Source: Dysgonomonadaceae bacterium zrk40 (GTDB lineage Bacteria > Bacteroidota > Bacteroidia > Bacteroidales > Dysgonomonadaceae). Taken from it: 64,000 nt of DNA. Location of the stretch: positions 682,001 through 746,000 of the forward strand of contig CP070276.1 of the NCBI GenBank assembly GCA_016916535.1, given 5' to 3'. The notes beneath the pieces were generated by a model, which searched no databases, was not told the DNA's origin, and saw only the letters and a list, made by a program, of their open reading frames with translations. Below are positions 35,187 through 43,561 of the stretch, piece by piece (position 1 is the first letter of the stretch; each line of letters opens with the position of its first letter). Both the position numbers and the translations under genes were made by a program.

Positions 35187-36560
35187 ATGCAGAAACCAAC
35201 CATACCCAAAGGGACCCGTGATTTTTCGCCCGAAGAGACGGCGAAGCGCAACTATATCTTCGACACCATCCGTGAGGTATACCGCCTCTACGGCTTTCGC
35301 CAGATTGAGACACCGGCAATGGAGAACCTCTCCACGCTGATGGGCAAGTATGGCGAGGAGGGGGACAAGCTGCTCTTCAAGATCCTCAACTCGGGCGATT
35401 TCCTCTCGTCGATGAGCGAGGCGGACCTGAAGGAGGGCAACGCTGCAAAAACAGCCACCCGCATCTCGGAGAAGGGATTGCGTTACGACCTTACCGTACC
35501 TTTCGCACGCTACGTGGTGATGCACCGCAACGAGATCACCTTCCCCTTCCGGCGCTACCAGATACAGCCGGTGTGGCGGGCCGACCGCCCGCAAAAGGGT
35601 CGCTACCGCGAGTTCTTCCAGTGCGACGCCGACATCGTGGGATCGGACTCGCTCCTCAACGAGGTGGAGCTGGTGCAGATCATCGACGAGGTGTTCAGTC
35701 GCCTGGGCATCCGCGTGGCAGTGAAGCTGAACAACCGCAAGATCCTCTCCGGCATCGCCGAGATCATAGGCGAAGCGGACAAGATCACCGACATCACCGT
35801 GGCGATCGACAAGCTGGACAAGATAGGACTGGAGAAGGTGAACGAGGAACTGGCATCCAAAGGAATCGCACAGGAGGCGATCGACAGGCTGCAGCCGATC
35901 ATCCTGCTGAGCGGGAGCACCGCTGAGAAGCTGACGAAGCTGCGGGAGCTGCTGGCACCCTCCGAGACCGGCACCAATGGCGTGGAGGAGATGGCGTTCA
36001 TCATCGCCAAGACGGAAGCGTTGCAGCTTCGCAACGAGGTGGAGCTGGACCTGACGCTGGCGCGCGGCCTCAATTACTACACCGGTGCGATCATCGAGGT
36101 GAAGGCGCTCGACGCGCAGATTGGCAGCATCACCGGCGGCGGCCGCTACGACAACCTGACCGGCATCTTCGGACTGCCGGGCGTCTCGGGTGTAGGCATC
36201 TCCTTTGGTGCGGATCGCATCTACGATGTGCTGACGCAGCTGGAGCTCTTCCCGGAGAGCTTCTCCCACTCCACCGAACTGCTCTTTGTGAACTTCGGCG
36301 AACGGGAGGCGGACTGGCTTCTCCCCCTGGTGGCGAAGATACGTCGCGAGGGCATCTGCTGCGAGCTCTATCCCGAAGCTGCAAAGATGAAGAAGCAGCT
36401 CTCCTACGCCGACAGCAACCGGATCCCTTACGTGGCTATGGTGGGTGAGAACGAGATGAAAGAGGGCAGGATCACGCTCAAGAACATGCAGTCGGGCGAT
36501 CAGACAAGTGTTGCCCCGGACGAGGTGGCGGCAATTGTGAGAGGCAGATTAAAACAATGA
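35187..36560 (+). CDS. hisS: Histidyl-tRNA synthetase
   Basis: This class II aminoacyl-tRNA synthetase charges tRNA-His. Motifs are [12 protein letters not shown] at the start, motif 2 [20 protein letters not shown], the histidine-specific [14 protein letters not shown] and motif 3 near [17 protein letters not shown]-terminal anticodon-binding domain covers ~365-457. The first ATG (35187) agrees with the family start; an upstream TTG is rejected. The stop is only 7 bp from the converging gene at 36568. Confidence 0.96.
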   Translation: MQKPTIPKGTRDFSPEETAKRNYIFDTIREVYRLYGFRQIETPAMENLSTLMGKYGEEGDKLLFKILNSGDFLSSMSEADLKEGNAAKTATRISEKGLRYDLTVPFARYVVMHRNEITFPFRRYQIQPVWRADRPQKGRYREFFQCDADIVGSDSLLNEVELVQIIDEVFSRLGIRVAVKLNNRKILSGIAEIIGEADKITDITVAIDKLDKIGLEKVNEELASKGIAQEAIDRLQPIILLSGSTAEKLTKLRELLAPSETGTNGVEEMAFIIAKTEALQLRNEVELDLTLARGLNYYTGAIIEVKALDAQIGSITGGGRYDNLTGIFGLPGVSGVGISFGADRIYDVLTQLELFPESFSHSTELLFVNFGEREADWLLPLVAKIRREGICCELYPEAAKMKKQLSYADSNRIPYVAMVGENEMKEGRITLKNMQSGDQTSVAPDEVAAIVRGRLKQ

Positions 36561-36567
36561 AGGGAAT

Positions 36568-37230
36568 TCACTGCTTGTAGGAGTAAAACATCCGATGCTT
36601 CAAGCTCAATCCTGTACTGGGATCAAGGTTGAAAGAGGCAAAATTGCAAGTGGGACAATTCCCTTTCACATAAGAGATGTCAGTCTGTTTGGGAACTATT
36701 GACATGGTGATATTAAAATCTTCAAATACTGAATTCCCGATGGCCTCCACAAATTCCAACCCAATGTAGAAAGGGGAATTATTCTCTATTTCTATTTCAT
36801 ACTCTGTAAGATCAAGATACATCTTTTGATCAATTTTCTTCGTAATAAAATAGCCGGGCCCTTCAAAAAGTATCGCCGAAGGCTGGTGATCTTCTGAATC
36901 CAAGATGATCGGCTTTACAATAAAACCATCCTTCTCAGAATCACCCCATCGATAGTTAAAGTAAAACTCAATCCCTCTGATGAGGATATCTTTGTGTGTG
37001 ACAAGGTTTATTTGTGAAACAATTTTTGATTTCCCTTTAATGGCGACTCTGATATTCTTACGATCCGTTGATTTCAACAGCTCAATATCACCCTTTGGAT
37101 ATACAATCAATTCATCGAGCTGAATGATTTTTTCTTCCTTCTGAACTTCCCTCTCAGCACCTTTATTGTCCTGCGAATATGCAGAAAGGAGAACCAACAC
37201 AGCGTATACGGTTACAACAATCTTTTTCAT
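36568..37230 (-). CDS. Secreted hypothetical protein, 220 aa
   Basis: I do not recognise the family. The N-terminus MKKIVVTVYAVLVLLSAYSQ is a signal peptide with cleavage likely before QDNKG. The mature part is beta-rich and hydrophilic (QLDELIVYPKGDIELL). It may resemble the carboxypeptidase-like or TonB-linked periplasmic proteins of Bacteroidota, but nothing is decisive. A CPTC motif in GNCPTCNFASF near the C-terminus could bind metal or be redox active. The gene is more AT-rich than its neighbours, which may indicate later acquisition. Confidence 0.75.
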   Translation of the reverse strand: MKKIVVTVYAVLVLLSAYSQDNKGAEREVQKEEKIIQLDELIVYPKGDIELLKSTDRKNIRVAIKGKSKIVSQINLVTHKDILIRGIEFYFNYRWGDSEKDGFIVKPIILDSEDHQPSAILFEGPGYFITKKIDQKMYLDLTEYEIEIENNSPFYIGLEFVEAIGNSVFEDFNITMSIVPKQTDISYVKGNCPTCNFASFNLDPSTGLSLKHRMFYSYKQ

Positions 37231-37573
37231 GCTATAATGAGGTTTGTTCTCCTGGCAGGGGACAACTTTGAAAAAGTAAAGTGAAAAATCACTCTTTGAA
37301 TAATATGCAACTTCTGAGATTGCATGCGATTCATTAGTTTGAATACTATCATCAATCTGAAATCATATTTGACAGATTAATTATTGCAACTGATCTTATT
37401 TTACAAAAATAACAGTTTTTTTAAAGCAATGACACACTTTACTAAAAACTTAACGCTAAAAATGAATGTATCACTCTTATATTCTGCACTTTATGGTATG
37501 TGATTTTAACGGCAACAAAATAAAAATGAGGATGCATCAATTACTGCGTTTTGACACACCCTCATTCTAGATC
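37231..37573. other. AT-rich intergenic region
   Basis: No gene is visible. A minus-strand TATTTTTG (37404-37411) fits the -7 consensus and could start the gene at 37230 with a leader of about 170 bases. An AATGAGG...CCTCATT dyad at about 37526-37567 with a long loop may be a weak terminator for the cold-shock gene, whose stop it nearly touches. Confidence 0.35.
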
Positions 37574-38020
37574 TTATTGGATGATCTTCACATCCACGGC
37601 ATTCATTCCCTTGGGACCGCGCTCCAGTCGGTAGGTGACCAGATCGCCCTCCGCAATACCATGCTCGGCATTGCTCTTGTGGAAGAAGTACTTGATGACG
37701 CTGTTGCCCTCACGGATGAATCCGAAGCCACGTGTTTCATCGTAGAAGTCGACACGTCCTTCCGGGTCGCCCGCCTCCTCGCTGACCTCCTTGCGGGGTA
37801 CAGAGATCTCGATATCTTCCAGTTCAATCTTCTCCTCTTCCTGAATGGGTTCAGGCGGTGTATCGATGATCACACCGTTGGCGTCAACATAGGCAATCAT
37901 ATCCTCGAAGGAGTTGGTGCCCTGCTGTTTGCGTTCCTCTTTCTTCTTCAGTTTCTCTTTCTTCTTCTGCTGTTTCTGCTTCTCGATCTCTCTTTTGTTG
38001 AATGAATTTGATCTTGCCAT
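37574..38020 (-). CDS. Cold-shock domain protein with basic N-terminal tail, 148 aa
   Basis: The C-terminal ~65 residues are a cold-shock domain (GRVDFYDETRGFGFIREG with RNP-like aromatic residues, then FFHKSNAEHGIAEGDLVTY) that binds single-stranded RNA or DNA. The first ~35 residues are almost all Lys, Gln and Glu, followed by an acidic linker. This extended form is common in Bacteroidota. It sits directly downstream of a DEAD-box RNA helicase on the same strand, suggesting a shared role in RNA unwinding in the cold. Confidence 0.88.
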   Translation of the reverse strand: MARSNSFNKREIEKQKQQKKKEKLKKKEERKQQGTNSFEDMIAYVDANGVIIDTPPEPIQEEEKIELEDIEISVPRKEVSEEAGDPEGRVDFYDETRGFGFIREGNSVIKYFFHKSNAEHGIAEGDLVTYRLERGPKGMNAVDVKIIQ

Positions 38021-38040
38021 TGATTCGTTTAAAAAGTTTT

Positions 38041-38134
38041 ATGTTATTATGTTATTACGTTATTAGTTCGTTTTTTGTTCATTTTTTGATGTACAAAAAA
38101 GCTGATAACTGATCACTGACAACTGATTCCTAAT
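38041..38134. repeat. Octad and heptad arrays, cold-shock/helicase gap
   Basis: The first array (38041-38070) has ATGTTATT, ATGTTATT, ACGTTATT with period 8. The second (38101-38134) has GCTGATA, ACTGATC, ACTGACA, ACTGATT with period 7 and runs into the helicase stop. Confidence 0.7.
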
Positions 38135-39245
38135 TCGCAATCGGCAGCTTCCGCCCCGTAAGCTTCTGGATGTCGCGCAGCATCGGTTTCTCCTCCGACG
38201 TACAGAAGGTGAGGGCCCGTCCGCTGTTGCCGGCACGACCGGTACGTCCGATGCGGTGCACGTAGGTCTCCGCCACGTCGGGCAGGTCATAGTTGATCAC
38301 CAGGTCGAGCTGATCAATGTCGATGCCGCGGGCGGCGATATCGGTGGCGATCAGCACCTTCGTGGTGCGTGCCTTGAACTCGCTCAGCGCGCGCTGGCGT
38401 GCGTTCTGCGACTTGTTGCCATGGATGGCCGCGCTCCCTATGCCCGCCTTGGTCAGGATGCGTGCAATTTTGTCGGCACCATGCTTGGTGCGCGAGAAGA
38501 CCAGCACCGAATGATTGGGTTCCTGCTTCAACAGGTCGATCAGCAGATCCTTCTTATCGGGCTTCTCCACCAGGTAGATGCGCTGGTCGATGGTTTCCAC
38601 CACCGAGGATACCGGCGTCACCTCCACGCGTACCGGCTTGTGCAGGATGGTGCGTGAGAGCGTGGCGATGGAATCGGGCATCGTAGCCGAGAAGAAAAGC
38701 GTCTGCTTGTGCTTGGGCAGCAACGGAAGCAACCGCTTGATGTCATGGATGAATCCCATGTCGAGCATCCGGTCTGCCTCGTCGAGGACGAAGTGGCGGA
38801 TGTGCTGCAGGGTGATGATGCCCTGGCCGATCAGGTCGAGCAAGCGGCCCGGCGTGGCGACGAGGATGTCGATGCCCCCTTTCAGGGTGTTCACCTGTGC
38901 ATTCTGCTTCACCCCGCCAAAGATGACGGTGTGGCGCAGGCGGGTGTACTTGTTGTACTCGCGGATGCTGTCGTCGATCTGGATGGCCAGCTCACGCGTG
39001 GGGGTCAGGATCAGCGCCCTGATCTCTCTCTTCCTTCCCTGCGGTTTGTCTGAGCAGAGTTGCTGAATGATGGGAATGGTGAAGGCGGCTGTCTTGCCGG
39101 TACCTGTCTGTGCCAGTCCCAGGATGTCTTTGTTGTGCAGCGCCGGCATGATGGCCTGCTCCTGTATCGGTGTGGGGGTGGTGTATCCTTTCTCACTAAG
39201 AGCCCTTAAGATCGGCTCCATGATCTCTAAATCGTTAAATGTCAT
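38130..39245 (-). CDS. rhlE: DEAD-box RNA helicase, RhlE-like, 371 aa
   Basis: This is an ATP-dependent RNA helicase. The Q motif lies near TPTPIQEQAI, motif I is AQTGTGKT, motif II is VLDEADRML (DEAD), SAT is present in FFSATMPDS and motif VI is HRIGRTGRAG. The protein ends soon after the second RecA lobe, so it lacks the long basic tail of many RhlE proteins. It is probably involved in rRNA maturation or mRNA turnover. A long leader lies upstream, and the neighbour downstream is a cold-shock protein. Confidence 0.92.
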   Translation of the reverse strand: MTFNDLEIMEPILRALSEKGYTTPTPIQEQAIMPALHNKDILGLAQTGTGKTAAFTIPIIQQLCSDKPQGRKREIRALILTPTRELAIQIDDSIREYNKYTRLRHTVIFGGVKQNAQVNTLKGGIDILVATPGRLLDLIGQGIITLQHIRHFVLDEADRMLDMGFIHDIKRLLPLLPKHKQTLFFSATMPDSIATLSRTILHKPVRVEVTPVSSVVETIDQRIYLVEKPDKKDLLIDLLKQEPNHSVLVFSRTKHGADKIARILTKAGIGSAAIHGNKSQNARQRALSEFKARTTKVLIATDIAARGIDIDQLDLVINYDLPDVAETYVHRIGRTGRAGNSGRALTFCTSEEKPMLRDIQKLTGRKLPIAN

Positions 39246-39511
39246 TCGTTTTGTCTATGACTGCCATTTTTTATTGATGAGGCAGCACTGTTGTTATTGT
39301 GACCGCATGTAGGTGGGGATCCTGATTCCCATGCCCATTTCTACAGGGCGGCTGATGTTTCTCTCTCTGACCGTCCCTACCGTACAACGGCAGGACCCGG
39401 TTCACGCTCTCCTCTGTCCGCAGAGCCGGGAGTAGGACGTTTATTAACAAATGGTGGGGAAGCACTGAATGAGTAGGACCTGCACGCGATATGTTACGGG
39501 GAACAAAGATA
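39246..39511 (-). promoter_or_regulatory. Promoter and long leader of the DEAD-box helicase gene
   Basis: On the minus strand a perfect -7 box TATCTTTG is at 39504-39511, predicting an untranslated leader of about 250 bases. The leader is GC-richer than the surrounding gap, contains the direct repeat GTCCTACTC twice (39471-39479 and 39430-39438) and several short dyads, and has no open frame of note. A structured or autoregulatory 5' UTR is possible. Confidence 0.5.
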
Positions 39512-39579
39512 GGTAAAAAAATTCACATTTGCATGTTTCACGCTTTTATTCATAAATGGTTTTAGGTTCATCAAACATA

Positions 39580-39625
39580 ATAACGTAACAACGTAACAAC
39601 TTAATAACCTAAAAACCTAAAAACG
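39580..39625. repeat. Octad array upstream of ABC-F gene
   Basis: Six degenerate units of period 8, for example ATAACGTA, ACAACGTA, ACAACTTA, ATAACCTA and AAAACCTA. Non-coding. Confidence 0.8.
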
Positions 39626-39674
39626 TTTTCAAACTCCCCCAAAAAACGTTTCCTTTGCACAAAATTACAGAGAA

Positions 39675-41609
39675 ATGGTCTCAATAGACAACCTCACCGT
39701 GGCATTCGGCGGATTCACACTGCTCGACAACATATCTTTCGTACTGAACAGAAACGAGCGGGTGGCCCTCACCGGCAAGAACGGCGCCGGCAAGTCGACC
39801 CTCCTCAAGATCATGGCGGGACTGCAGCAGCCTTCCTCCGGCAACATCTCCCTCCCCAAGGAGGTCTCCATAGGTTACCTGCCCCAGCAGATGAAGCTGA
39901 GCGACGGGCGCACCGTGCGCGAGGAGGCATCGCTCGCCTTCGAGCACCTGCAGAAGATGGAGAAGGAGCTGGAGCGACTGCACCGGGAGATGGCAGAGCG
40001 GACCGACTATGAGTCGGACGCCTACAGTCAGGTGATTGAACGGGCGACTGACCTGCAGGAGCTTCTCCAGATGTCGGGCATCCACAACTTTGAGGCGGAA
40101 GTGGAAAAGACGCTCACCGGGCTGGGCTTCGCACGTGCCGACCTGGAACGTTCCACCCGTGAGTTCAGCGGTGGCTGGCGCATGCGCATCGAGCTGGCCA
40201 AGATACTCCTGCAGGCACCCGACGTGCTCCTGCTCGACGAGCCTACAAACCACCTCGACATTGAATCGATCCAGTGGCTGGAGAACTTCCTCTCCACACA
40301 CGCCAACGCGGTGATGCTGGTGTCGCACGACAGGGCTTTCCTCGACGCGGTGACCACCCGCACCGTGGAGATCATGCTGGGTGACATCCACGACTACAAG
40401 GTGAGCTACAGCAAGTATGTGGAGCTGCGCAAGGAGCGCCGCGAGCAACAACAACGGGCCTACGAGAACCAGCAGAAGCAGATCAAAGATACGGAGGACT
40501 TCATTGAGCGCTTCCGCTACAAGGCCACCAAATCGAACCAGGTGCAGTCGCGCATCAAACAGCTGGAAAAGATTGACCGCATCGAGGTGGATGAGGTGGA
40601 CAACTCACGCCTCAACCTGAGGTTCCCACCGGCACCCCGCTCGGGCAGCTACCCGGTGATCATGGAAGAGATGGAGAAACGCTACGGCGACCACCTGGTC
40701 TTCAGCAACGTCACGCTCACCATTGAACGGGGCGAGAAGATCGCCTTCGTGGGCAAGAACGGCGAGGGGAAGTCGACGCTGGTGAAGTGCATCATGCAGG
40801 AGATCGACCATGGGGGCAAGCTGGAGCTGGGACACAACGTGAAGATAGGTTACTTCGCACAGAACCAGGCGCAGCTGCTGGACGAAGAGATGACGGTGTT
40901 CGAAACCATCGATTACGTGGCAGTGGGCGACATACGGACGAAGATACGCGATATCCTGGGTGCCTTCATGTTCGGCGGTGAGGCATCCGACAAGAAGGTG
41001 AAGGTGCTCTCGGGCGGCGAGCGGAGCCGCCTGGCGATGATACGCCTCCTGCTGGAGCCTGTGAACCTGCTCATCCTCGATGAGCCTACCAACCACCTGG
41101 ACCTGGCATCGAAAGATGTACTGAAAAAAGCGATCCGCGAGTTCGACGGCACCGCCATCATTGTGTCGCACGACCGTGACTTTCTCGACGGGCTGGTGGA
41201 CAAGGTCTATGAGTTCGGTGGCGGCAAGGTGCGGGAGCACATCGGCGGCATCTACGACTTCCTCTCGAAGAAGAAGATGGAGACCCTGCAGCAGCTGGAG
41301 CTCTCCGCATCACCTACGGCAAAACGGGAGGAGAAACGGGAAGAGCCGTCGGAGAACAAGCTCTCCTACCAGGAGCAGAAGGAGCAGAACCGTCAGCAGC
41401 GCCGCCTGGAGAAACAGGTAGCAGAAGCGGAGCAGAAGGTAGCCTCGCTCGAGGAAAAGCTGAAGAAGATGGAGGAGCAGCTGGCCACACCCGAAGGTGC
41501 CTCCGACATGGAGCTGCTGCAGAAATACCTGGAGGTGAAGGCCCGCCTCGATCAGGCGATGAACAACTGGGAGCGGGCGACGACGGAGTTGGAAACGTTC
41601 ATACAATGA
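39675..41609 (+). CDS. ABC-F family ATPase (Uup-like), 644 aa
   Basis: This is a soluble protein with two ABC domains and no membrane part, of the ABC-F translation factor group that acts on the ribosome E site. Domain 1 has Walker A GKNGAGKST and Walker B LLLDEPTNHLD; domain 2 has GKNGEGKST, LSGGERSRLA and LILDEPTNHLD. The charged interdomain linker (~230-290, YENQQKQIKDTEDFIERF) is typical. Residues ~540-644 form a C-terminal coiled coil like that of Uup. A housekeeping role is likelier than antibiotic resistance, but the sequence alone does not decide. Confidence 0.9.
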   Translation: MVSIDNLTVAFGGFTLLDNISFVLNRNERVALTGKNGAGKSTLLKIMAGLQQPSSGNISLPKEVSIGYLPQQMKLSDGRTVREEASLAFEHLQKMEKELERLHREMAERTDYESDAYSQVIERATDLQELLQMSGIHNFEAEVEKTLTGLGFARADLERSTREFSGGWRMRIELAKILLQAPDVLLLDEPTNHLDIESIQWLENFLSTHANAVMLVSHDRAFLDAVTTRTVEIMLGDIHDYKVSYSKYVELRKERREQQQRAYENQQKQIKDTEDFIERFRYKATKSNQVQSRIKQLEKIDRIEVDEVDNSRLNLRFPPAPRSGSYPVIMEEMEKRYGDHLVFSNVTLTIERGEKIAFVGKNGEGKSTLVKCIMQEIDHGGKLELGHNVKIGYFAQNQAQLLDEEMTVFETIDYVAVGDIRTKIRDILGAFMFGGEASDKKVKVLSGGERSRLAMIRLLLEPVNLLILDEPTNHLDLASKDVLKKAIREFDGTAIIVSHDRDFLDGLVDKVYEFGGGKVREHIGGIYDFLSKKKMETLQQLELSASPTAKREEKREEPSENKLSYQEQKEQNRQQRRLEKQVAEAEQKVASLEEKLKKMEEQLATPEGASDMELLQKYLEVKARLDQAMNNWERATTELETFIQ

Positions 41610-41735
41610 GAAAGACAGATATCAAGGGTTCAAAGTATGGTAAATAATGAACAACAATTATTAAGTAACGTTTTATTATTGGACAATCACATAATATTGA
41701 ACAACACTTACCTAATTACTAAATAACGAACTTCC

Positions 41736-41775
41736 TAACGTAATAACTTAACAACGTAATAACGTAATAACGAAT
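41736..41775. repeat. Octad array before acyltransferase gene
   Basis: Five units of period 8 (TAACGTAA, TAACTTAA, CAACGTAA, TAACGTAA, TAACGAAT), of the same word family as the array at 39580. Confidence 0.8.
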
Positions 41776-41777
41776 AT

Positions 41778-42320
41778 ATGGCCAATCTAAGCAAATTCAT
41801 ACTCAACAAGATCATGGGATGGAAGGTGGTGAACACTTTCCCCGAGGTGCCGAAGTGCGTGCTGGCGGTGGCGCCCCACACCAGCAACTGGGACTTCGTG
41901 GTGGGCAAGCTGGCCTACAATTCACTGGGGCGGCAGGCCAACTTCCTGATCAAGGCAGAGTGGTTCTTTTTCCCCTTCAACATTTTCTTCAGCCGCATCG
42001 GCGGCATACCGGTGAAGCGGGGAAAGAGCGGATCGCTGACCGAAATCCTGGCGAACGAGTTCCGCACACGCGAATGGATGCACCTGGGAATCACCCCCGA
42101 GGGTACACGCAAGCCGGTGAAGGAGTGGAAAAAGGGGTTCTACTTCATCGCCCTGAAGGCAAGGGTGCCGATCCTGCTCATCGGTCTCGACTATGGTAAA
42201 AAAGAAGCCCGCGTGCTGGATCTCTTCTACCCCACCAACGACTACCGGAAGGACATCGTGACCATCAAGTCCTACTACAAGGATGTGCAGGCCAAGAAGC
42301 CGGAGAATTTTATCCTCTGA
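41778..42320 (+). CDS. 1-acyl-glycerol-phosphate acyltransferase-like protein (PlsC family), 180 aa
   Basis: The catalytic HxxxxD motif is HTSNWD, followed by GGIPVKRGKSGSLTE and the substrate-binding PEGTRK block, all diagnostic of PlsC-type acyltransferases. It is shorter than PlsC itself (~240) and lacks an obvious N-terminal membrane helix, so the substrate may not be lysophosphatidate. Small proteins of this type are common in Bacteroidota and their acceptor is not settled. Convergent with dinB, 26 bp apart. Confidence 0.85.
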   Translation: MANLSKFILNKIMGWKVVNTFPEVPKCVLAVAPHTSNWDFVVGKLAYNSLGRQANFLIKAEWFFFPFNIFFSRIGGIPVKRGKSGSLTEILANEFRTREWMHLGITPEGTRKPVKEWKKGFYFIALKARVPILLIGLDYGKKEARVLDLFYPTNDYRKDIVTIKSYYKDVQAKKPENFIL

Positions 42321-42346
42321 TATTTTTTGTAACATCTATCGCAACC

Positions 42347-43435
42347 CTATTCCTCACCGAAATTGAGGGATAGCTGGATCCCCTCGGGTGGCATCAGCTC
42401 CTGACCGGCATCGGCATTCTTCAGGGTGAGCCCCATCAGACGTATCTTGCGGTCCAGCAGGTCGTCGGCCTGCAGCAGCAGCTCCTTGCCCAGGTCGAAC
42501 AGCTCACTGTAGGTCCGGATGTAATGCCCCACGGTGCGGCTGCGGGTGATCACCGTGAAATCGGCGTACTTGATCTTGAGGGTCAGTGTGCGCGCCATGA
42601 ACTTCTTCTTATCGGCACGGCGGTGCACCTCCAGTGCCAGCTGGTCGAGCGCCGCCAGGATATCAACCATCTCCTCCAGGTCGTCGGCATAGGTTTCCTC
42701 GGCACCGAGCGACTTGCGCACCCGTTCCGACTCCACCTCCCGCTCGTCTATGCCCCGTGCGAAGCGGTAGTAGGCGCTGCCCACCTTACCGAACTCACGC
42801 ACCAGGTCAATCTCCTCCCACTGCTTCAGATCCTTACCCGTTTGGATGCCCAGCTCGCTCATCCGTGCGGCGGTCACTCTCCCCACCCCGAAGAACTTGC
42901 TCACCGGCAGCTGCTCCACGAAAGCCTCAGCCTGCTCCGGCTCTATCACGAAGAGGCCGTCCGGCTTCCTGTAGTCGGAGGCGATCTTGGCGAGGAACTT
43001 GTTGAAGGAGACGCCGGCGGAGGCGGTGAGACGGGTGCGGCTCTGGATCTTCTGCTTGATCTCGCGGGCGATGAGCGTGGCGGAACGATTGCCCTTGTGG
43101 TTGACGGTGACATCGAGGAACGCCTCGTCGAGCGAGAGCGGCTCCACCTTGTCGGTATACTCGAGGAAGATCTGCATGATCTGGCCGGAGATGGTGCGGT
43201 AATGCTCAAAGCGGGGCATCACGAAGATCAGGTGGGGACACTTGCGCAGCGCCGTAACGGAGGGCATGGCGGAGTGGATGCCATACTTCCGTGCCTCGTA
43301 GCTGGCGGCAGCCACCACGCCCCGTTTGCCTCCATAGCCCACGGCGACGGGCTTCCCGCGATAATCTGGGTTGTCGCGTTGCTCGATGGAGGCGTAAAAC
43401 GCATCCATATCCACATGGATGATCTTCCGGTTCAT
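42347..43435 (-). CDS. dinB: DNA polymerase IV (Y family)
   Basis: This is an error-prone translesion polymerase. Catalytic motifs are HVDMDAFYASIEQRD at the N-terminus and LSLDEAFLDVT, with the thumb motif GVSFNKFLAKIASDYRKPDG and a little-finger domain from ~235. The length of 362 is normal, but the C-terminus (EGIQLSLNF) is not a clear beta-clamp motif. It lies next to the carotenoid and photolyase genes but has its own promoter. No LexA-type operator is evident. Confidence 0.95.
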   Translation of the reverse strand: MNRKIIHVDMDAFYASIEQRDNPDYRGKPVAVGYGGKRGVVAAASYEARKYGIHSAMPSVTALRKCPHLIFVMPRFEHYRTISGQIMQIFLEYTDKVEPLSLDEAFLDVTVNHKGNRSATLIAREIKQKIQSRTRLTASAGVSFNKFLAKIASDYRKPDGLFVIEPEQAEAFVEQLPVSKFFGVGRVTAARMSELGIQTGKDLKQWEEIDLVREFGKVGSAYYRFARGIDEREVESERVRKSLGAEETYADDLEEMVDILAALDQLALEVHRRADKKKFMARTLTLKIKYADFTVITRSRTVGHYIRTYSELFDLGKELLLQADDLLDRKIRLMGLTLKNADAGQELMPPEGIQLSLNFGEE

Positions 43436-43440
43436 AAGGG

Positions 43441-43471
43441 CAAATATAACGGCAATTTGTTACATGTCAAA
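43441..43471 (-). promoter_or_regulatory. Bacteroidota promoter, exact consensus, for dinB
   Basis: On the minus strand, -33 TTTG (43468-43471), 19 bases, then -7 TATATTTG (43441-43448). The box ends 5 bases before the ATG, so the transcript should be leaderless or nearly so. Confidence 0.8.
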
Positions 43472-43520
43472 AGAAAAGAGAAATTATATCCACAACTTGT
43501 TGAGATTGCTCACGGGGGTC

Positions 43521-43544
43521 CCTGTACCGTTCAATTGGTACAGG
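43521..43544 (-). terminator. Hairpin after crtI
   Basis: CCTGTACC (43521-43528) pairs with GGTACAGG (43537-43544) over an 8-base loop, 17 bp past the crtI stop. No T-run follows, so it may be an mRNA-stabilising hairpin or a weak terminator separating the carotenoid locus from dinB. Confidence 0.4.
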
Positions 43545-43561
43545 AACACCTCGCTGTTTCA

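Noticed and set aside
35154-36269. Minus-strand frame of 371 codons
   Set aside because: Antisense to hisS, which has all class II synthetase motifs.
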